Below are positions 58,451 through 64,000 of a stretch of DNA of 64,000 nt, piece after piece. Where the stretch lies: contig JAYKKI010000139.1 in NCBI GenBank assembly GCA_039881145.1, forward strand, positions 620,001 through 684,000, given 5' to 3'. The notes under the pieces are model-generated. The model was not told the DNA's origin. It did not search any database and saw only the letters and a program-made list of their open reading frames with translations. The first letter of the stretch is position 1, and each line of letters begins with the position of its first letter. Source of the DNA: Druceiella hillmani. Lineage: Eukaryota > Arthropoda > Insecta > Lepidoptera > Hepialidae. A program made the position numbers and the translations under genes.

Positions 58451-58689
58451 TATGAATGTATATATCTGAGACCTTTATAACTAGCCTGAGTCCATTCAAA
58501 CGAAGACGCAATCACCTGGAGCATCAGAAATAATAAATCGTGCGAATCAAAGGTAATAAAAAAAAGCAATTCAATTGTGAGATACTTCTGCAATAAAAGT
58601 TTATTATAAAAAACAAATCTGCAATTCGCAGTTTAATATTCGCAATTTAGTATTTTCGAATATGTAGTATACAGTGAGTGTCGAAAAAA

Positions 58690-59235
58690 AAACATGTTGC
58701 ACTGGTGCATGGTTAATTGTAAATACGTCGTACGATGTTTTCAAAAATAATGTTGTACATCTATTTTTTTCATAACCAAAACTTGTTTAAGGAAATACAA
58801 TTTTGCAATAAAAATAAATAAAAATCAGAAATTTATTAAAACTCACATGTTTCAGAAACCCCTTTTTCTAAAAGTTGACAAGTGTTGACAGTGCCTACGC
58901 ACATCCAGTGATTAATTTACGACGATATTAAAAAGAGCTTGTCTACTTGGGACATTTGCGCCGTACCATGGGAACAAGGCCTGGCTGTAATTTGAACCAT
59001 CTCCTTATAATTAGGGTGGTACCTACTCATATTGTGTGTTACACGCATTTTAAATTTTATACATTTCATGGACGTCCGACACTTTATATGTAGAAATGAA
59101 AGTTATATTTTTAAAGTTATTTATGTTTTAAATATTACCTAAACTAAACAGAAAACATCAGTATGTGTATGCACATGCCGAAAGCATTTGTATTTTTTTC
59201 AGTATTGGAATAGGTGAGATTATAATATAGCTCTT
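58690..59235 (+). repeat. Dispersed repeat B, copy 2
   Basis: Collinear with 14400-15010: 'AATTGTAAATACGTCGTACG', 'TGTTGTACATCTATTTTTTT', 'AGCTTGTCTACTTGGGA', 'AAGGCCTGGCTGTAATTTG', 'CATTTCATGGACGT' and 'AGAAAACATCAGTATGTG'. Copy 1 and copy 2 both lie downstream of a copy of repeat A. Confidence 0.75.
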
Positions 59236-59625
59236 TTTGATTTTTGAAAACAGAGTTAGTGTGCAGGGAACCAATAAAAAATTATTGTATGTTCCATTGT
59301 TGTATTAATTAAAACAGTTCAATTTCTTAATTTTAATTTATAATTTATTTGCTTTAAAATTTTATTCTCATTCTGAAAAAATGGATAAACATAGACTGTG
59401 GTTTAAATTAATGGTATTTCAACAATTTGATCATTTTGAAATTTCTAAGTTTTGAAAAATTGTTCAATATGCCTTTTATTGAAAGTTTATAAGTATATAG
59501 ACTACGTTTTTAGTTTCACATCGATTCTTTTAAGTAAATTTGGACAGTGTTAAGAACAATGAAAGTTTAGGCAAAGCAAACTGTACTAAATCACAATATG
59601 TTGTGGTGCGTGTGTGCGATATAAA

Positions 59626-59628
<3 letters not shown>

Positions 59629-59690
<62 letters not shown>

Positions 59691-59707
59691 TATTTATATG
59701 TATATAT
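59629..59707. repeat. (TA)n microsatellite
   Basis: TA run ending in 'CATATATATTTATATGTATA'. Confidence 0.97.
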
Positions 59708-60267
59708 TAATGAACGCCCGCGGTCTCACCTGAGTGGACTAACATTTTATTATATTTTTCTACTTAACAGTGAAAACAAAACCTTTTCCGGCATAAATAG
59801 CTTATGTCATCATCTAATATTTTGTAATAACCTTTTTTGCAAAGTTTTACAATTAATTATGCTTTGAATTCATTTATTAATTAAAAACTCTATTTCTTTA
59901 ACGTCCGCTGCGTAGGAAGTCCATCGTGCCGGTGCTGTACTGCGATCCTTCTCATAGCCCTAAACTCCGCACAATCTCTCCACTTCTCACCCATATCATA
60001 TCTTTACATTGAGTACCGACTCGCTTGGTCGTTGTGATGAACCGAAAAATGTGATTTTCAGTGTATCTCCTAAATTATTAGACCAAATAGAATTCAATAG
60101 AAATCTCCAAATAGAAATCTGTAGTTAAGCAGCACTTTTTCTTTCCAGTCAATTAACTAATGTCGACATTTCGATCAGAATAAAATATAACCTGTATTAT
60201 TTAGGAATAATCTAGCTTTCTACTAGTTTACTAGTACTTTTTAGAATCGATCTGGTAGTTAATTAAA

Positions 60268-60270
<3 letters not shown>
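59708..60270. other. No gene recognised
   Basis: A GC-richer patch at 59900-60010 reads open on the minus strand ('GEKWRDCAEFRAMRRIAVQH'), which could be a mobile-element scrap, but no family is identified. Confidence 0.3.

Positions 60271-60342
<72 letters not shown>
60271..60342. repeat. (TA)n microsatellite at a LINE 3' edge
   Basis: About 35 uninterrupted TA units. On the minus strand it lies directly after the short LINE tail fragment at 60343-60400. Confidence 0.97.
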
Positions 60343-60344
<2 letters not shown>

Positions 60345-60400
60345 AAAGGTGTCGTTCGGTCCCGAAATCGGAAAGGATTTAAGAGAGGTAGAACTTTTAT
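60343..60400 (-). mobile_element. LINE 3'-tail fragment
   Basis: On the minus strand 'AAAAGTTCTACCTCTCTTAA' with ATCCTTTCC matches 'AAAAAGTTCTACCTCTCTTG' with AACCGTTTC in the tail at 61.2 kb. Only about 30 bp are shared. The TA array beside it may be its terminal simple-sequence tail. Confidence 0.45.
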
Positions 60401-60850
60401 AATGAAAATTATACAAAACAAATCGGTTCTGAATCCCCACCTCTTATGTTCAAAAATACATAACCCAAAGTTACGAAAAAACAGGGTTTTTAGAAGCTTG
60501 TTCAAAGGTTGTTTCAAAATTTATAACAATGATTCTAGTATTTTGATGAATGAGTCTACGTTTTTTGTCTTTATTGTATTACGTATTATCCAATAATCAT
60601 TGCATTAAGAAGTCCTTATGAGTGATAACTTATGATCCATAAATTTCACTTTTAGCGAAGTACGGAACCCTAAACTTCCTTAGCCTATCATATTCCATTA
60701 AATAACGACACCGTAACATGTATCCGATACTAAATCCTTTACCTACTAGTTACATCACAATATAGTTGTTTACCTTGCCAACGGATTATATTATTTATTT
60801 ATTAAATTTATTTTTTTATAAATGACGTACTTATGTTTTCGTGAGCAATA
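60401..60850. other. No gene recognised
   Basis: 'AAGTACGGAACCCTAAAC' at 60658-60675 is the end block of the dispersed 'ACGGAACCC' repeat. The open frame 60342-60596 begins in the LINE tail and is unsupported. Confidence 0.5.
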
Positions 60851-60990
60851 TCTTCGTCATCGTGGTGTGTTGGGTTGAGCGCAAGACACACACCACGAGG
60901 ATCCGGGTTCGATTCCCGGCCGTTTATCAAGCGGGACTAGAAGAAATCTAACCTTTCGAGGCTCTGGCAACCATTTTTCCATATGAGATT
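60851..60990 (+). mobile_element. tRNA-derived SINE, copy 3 (best B box)
   Basis: It starts 'TTCGTCATCGTGGTGTGTTG' (A-box side, ending GGGTTGAGC). A perfect T-arm-like 'CCGGGTTCGATTCCCGG' at about 60904-60920 is followed by 'CGTTTATCAAGCGGGACT' and 'AGAAGAAATC'. I do not call it a tRNA gene because the acceptor and anticodon arms do not pair and three further diverged copies exist. Confidence 0.8.
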
Positions 60991-61159
60991 TTCTTCATCT
61001 CATGTGAACACGACAACAACAACAGCAATTTCTTCCAGCTAACAATAACAATATGTTTGGAAATATTGTTTAGTGAACTGTAAGAAATATTTACAATAAA
61101 ATTATTAATAGAATAGTAAGTTAAAAAAGTCAAAACAAATATATTACAAGCTATGAGTA

Positions 61160-61300
61160 CGTTAGGATGGGAATAGTAAAGGACAAGGGAGGAAAAATGA
61201 AACGGTTCAAGAGAGGTAGAACTTTTTCGTTCGATCCTGATGTCACAATCCAGTTGATTCCAAAGTTTCCCTGCTTGGACAGTAAAGGGTTAATGAAAAT
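61160..61300 (-). pseudogene. LINE ORF2 C-terminal end plus tail
   Basis: On the minus strand 'PFTVQAGKLWNQLDCDIRIE' (61293-61234) is the closing block of the same LINE family as 3.7-4.6 kb ('FTVQVAKIWNHLD'). It is followed by 'TSLEPFHFSSL' and a tail. Only the last 140 bp or so are present, an extreme 5' truncation. Confidence 0.75.
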
Positions 61301-61334
61301 ATATGAAGGTATCTTTAGAGACTGACGTCTATGG

Positions 61335-61385
61335 TCTTATTAGTGTCCTATTTTTTTCCTTTTAAGGCATAGAACCGTAATTAAT
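61335..61385. repeat. Dispersed repeat, 'TTTTTTTCCTTTTAAGGCATAGAACCG' type
   Basis: 'GTGTCCTATTTTTTTCC' then 'GGCATAGAACCGTAATT' parallels the end block at 10.83 kb. Confidence 0.55.
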
Positions 61386-62291
61386 AGGTCATTCATTTGA
61401 ATTTATATGAAAATAATTTTTTTTATTTTTGTAAAAATGATTCTACTTATCTAATAAAATCAATAAATATTCATTTCTATTTAGCTAATTTATATATTTT
61501 CTTACTTATTTACTGAACAATTTTAATGATATGCTGACAATGAGGAATTTTATTTGTAGAGTCTTAATATCAGTATTGAAAAGAATTAAAAAACAAACGA
61601 TTCCACAATCCTTTAAAATAATGTTTTAATGATTGATAGCATAATTAGCCACTTTTCTGGAATATGACTAAGTAAAAATCAGTATTAAAAAATTAAATAT
61701 TCCTTTTAATTATAAAGTACTATATTTAAAAAAATTTAGAATGGCATTTGAAATTTGTACTTAAATATGAAAGCAATTGTTGCCAATAGCATATCGAGAA
61801 ATGTAATGAATTATATTTACAAATTATTTTGTTTTGATATTTTTCAATAATTTTGTCATTCATATTTTAGGTGTGTAAAAGTTGAATTTAAAATGCCGAA
61901 ACTATTATCTGCTGACCAGCCACTGAGCTTCGTAATTTTCAATTAACTTTTAGTAAATGTATTGTATACGTTTGAAAATACTAATAGGAACTACTATCAT
62001 TCGATTTATGTACTATTTACAAGGAAACTATGTAGGTAAATTTATAACAAATTTCGATATTTGTCTAATATCTTATCGCGAAATACACCTATGACGATTG
62101 ATTAACATGAATGAATCCAATGCTTTTTAGTTTTTGAGATATTCGTTTATATTTACCCTACGATTCAATGCAATAAAATTACCATACAAGTGGCGCATGG
62201 CGATGTGGCGCTGGGGTTAAGTTTGAAGACTCTAGCTCGGCCCGAGCTCACCTTTCTATTTTTCCTTTAATTATATATTATTATTGTAACA

Positions 62292-62294
<3 letters not shown>
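61386..62294. other. AT-rich; weak tRNA-like segment at 62190-62260
   Basis: 'GTGGCGCATGGCGATGTGGC' followed by 'GCTGGGGTTAAG' resembles a tRNA or SINE A box, and 'GCTCGGCCCGAGCTCACC' stands where a B box could have been, but the T-loop sequence is absent. Otherwise nothing. Confidence 0.3.
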
Positions 62295-62338
<44 letters not shown>

Positions 62339-62339
62339 T
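62295..62339. repeat. (TA)n microsatellite
   Basis: About 20 TA units ending in 'CATATATAG'. Confidence 0.97.
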
Positions 62340-62454
62340 AGTTTTTAATTTTGATTCGTTGCTCCATTTCATATAAAGAGTTAAAATTTTAGAATAAAAC
62401 AAAATGAAAATTATTTATTTTTAAGCTTTGATGTATCTGATTGATACATATTGC

Positions 62455-62615
62455 GGATTTATTGCTAGGAAAGCAATCCCTTACAGCCAACAAGAATACC
62501 AGTCCGGACTCGTTCAATGAGCGCCCGGGATACGCCGCAAGGATCCCCGTGATACGCCGCGCCTTCAAAGACTGTATGTCTTGTGATCAACCCAATACAC
62601 CACGGTGACGAAATT
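62455..62615 (-). mobile_element. tRNA-derived SINE, copy 4
   Basis: On the minus strand it starts 'TTTCGTCACCGTGGTGTATT' and 'GGGTTGATCACAAGACATAC'. It contains a duplicated 'GCGGCGTATC' and GGATCC in place of a clean B box, then 'GCGCTCATTGAACGAGTCCG' and 'TTGTTGGCTGTAAGGGATTG', ending 'CTAGCAATAAATCC'. The head matches copy 3 and the tail matches copy 1. Confidence 0.75.
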
Positions 62616-64000
62616 ATGTTTCATTTTAAGTTATTCGCTATAGTAACAAATGGAAATATTTAAGAAATCATTATATTTTTCCTTTAATACCTTATAGACT
62701 AAAGAGCTTTGGATTGAATCCTTTTCTCTCACTATGATGATGTTAATCTACAATACATTACATTGTGATCAAAATCCACCATTATCGTGCCTTGTGTTCA
62801 TGTACAAGATGTTAACGAAAACCGTTACTCTTTTTACTAGTGGTTAATGATAGTAATCATTACGGTCGACGTCTTTTGCTGATACTATTCTTGACGCTCT
62901 CATTAAAAACAAACAAAAAAATTATGATTCTCTAAAGACAATTTTATACATTTAAAAAAATAAGAAATAAGGGTATAATCAAATATCCATAGTGAGGGTA
63001 TAAATTTAAGATTGAACGCAAGCGTTTTGCACCTTCCCACCCGCACGCTAAGTGGCTCCCTCCTTGGCCCACTCGCAAAGCAATACGAATACAGTTTTGA
63101 GTTTACAATTTCAGCTCAAACATAGAGGGAGGGGCACAAAAAACCGAGTTTGGTTATCTTCCTTTAATCTCAATAATAGCATAATAGTTTGAAGAAAAGA
63201 GTTAAAGTATTCTTTATTTATACAATCTGTTACTTTAATGTAAACGTTTGGTATATAAGCGGATATATTTTTATGAGATTAATCTCTGTATTATAGTATA
63301 ATGCGCTATAGAGAAGGCGTAAATAAACTATCATTTAAACATTTATATTCTTAAATATAAGATATTATTTTAAAACACGTGGATTCGACCGTTCAACATT
63401 AAATGAAAACCCAGTCAGTACAAAATGATATACGGATAGAGAAGTAATCCTATAATGATTCCGTGTTGTTTTTTTTCAATATGTTGACCATGCAGCGCGT
63501 TCCCTTCAGGACTATTATCCGATGGTTTAAAATAGAAATAATGGTTCTGATTTTCTGAAACAGAAAATACAACATAAAGTATCAATAATTATAATCGCTT
63601 TACTTTCTAGTCAAGAAAATGTGGAAACGGACTTGCTATGTGAATTTAAGAATAATGCCTTCGTGTGTTGAAAAAAAATTACTTTTTCCGGCATATATTA
63701 TTGTCCACTTTGGTGCCTCAAAATTCAATTAAAGTACGGTGAAATACATTGCAACATCAATATATTACGCGGAATTAAAAGAAAAGATCAAATACGCGTC
63801 ACACAGAACAAATGCATCTAAGCGCAATGAGTGCGGGAAATAGACTGACACTTCATTCCCTATCTTCTCTCGCAATAATCGTCATCCATGGTGTATACAT
63901 AGTATCGTAACCAACAGATGGCGACACGTGCTTAAAACATCGTATTAATCACCGTTACCTCTACTTTCAAAGTAACCGATATTTTTATTTCGATTGTTTC
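62616..64000. other. No gene recognised
   Basis: A GC-richer spot at 63030-63075 ('CCTTCCCACCCGCACGC') and 'CAACAGATGGCGACACGTG' at 63914 resemble nothing I can name securely. The rest is AT-rich. Confidence 0.5.

Noticed and set aside
60851..60990. tRNA gene suggested by the T-arm-like 'CCGGGTTCGATTCCCGG'
   Set aside because: Acceptor, D and anticodon stems do not pair into a cloverleaf, and three diverged relatives with the same non-tRNA 3' part show it is a SINE.
6215..63930. Scattered 'AGATGGCG' words (6217, 12895, 63915 and similar) as ends of one element
   Set aside because: The shared word is too short and the flanks do not align.
1..64000. CRISPR arrays, bacterial operons or a prokaryotic mobile island
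   Set aside because: The tandem repeats seen are microsatellites or minisatellites without regular spacers, and all coding relics are eukaryotic retroelement, transposase or NUMT types.

Overview
The window reads as AT-rich, gene-poor, repeat-dense nuclear DNA of an insect. Evidence for this: spliceosomal intron signals, degraded non-LTR retrotransposons of insect type, tRNA-derived SINE copies, more than a dozen (TA)n microsatellites, and a nuclear copy of mitochondrial cytochrome b in which TGA is used for tryptophan. Several dispersed repeats recall ones common in Lepidoptera, for example a tail ending in 'TACGGAACCCTAAAA' followed by a 'CTTGACCGG' block. That order is only a guess. I found no intact host protein gene.

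Main coding relic (17.9-21.5 kb, + strand): a gene of the insect Mutator-like transposase plus YqaJ exonuclease type. Two short 5' exons and a long 3' exon join in phase across two introns. It is broken by two frameshifts and one in-frame stop, and ends in a perfect 33-bp hairpin. Because the introns remain, it is a decayed gene or element and not a retrocopy.

Other relics: a Jockey/CR1-like LINE reverse-transcriptase 3' half (3.7-4.6 kb, minus) with two related tail fragments (60.3 and 61.2 kb); RTE-like LINE 3' ends (26.7-27.3 and 35.1-35.5 kb, plus); a LINE linker fragment (29.1-29.5 kb); another LINE C-terminal fragment (50.2-50.4 kb, minus); a possible Penelope-like fragment (36.3-36.6 kb); and four copies of one SINE family (11.8, 36.9, 60.9 and 62.5 kb). 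A mitochondrial insertion of cytochrome b 3' end plus tRNA-Ser(UCN) lies at 34.0-34.7 kb, followed by about 400 bp of A/T-only satellite-like sequence.

Structural DNA: the most striking object is a 2.6-kb near-palindrome at 42.4-45.0 kb, with a 29-bp loop and about 685 bp extra in one arm. A perfect 80-bp hairpin with 38-bp arms sits at 40.15-40.23 kb, another at 12.1-12.2 kb, and nested palindromes at 28.0 kb. Two dispersed repeats occur in the same order and orientation at 13.4-15.0 kb and 56.8-59.2 kb.

A few coding-like islands next to splice-like signals (4.8-5.7, 8.6, 49.5 and 58.0 kb) could be exons of unrecognised genes or decayed elements. They are reported with low confidence. The rest is unannotated AT-rich sequence in which I see nothing specific.
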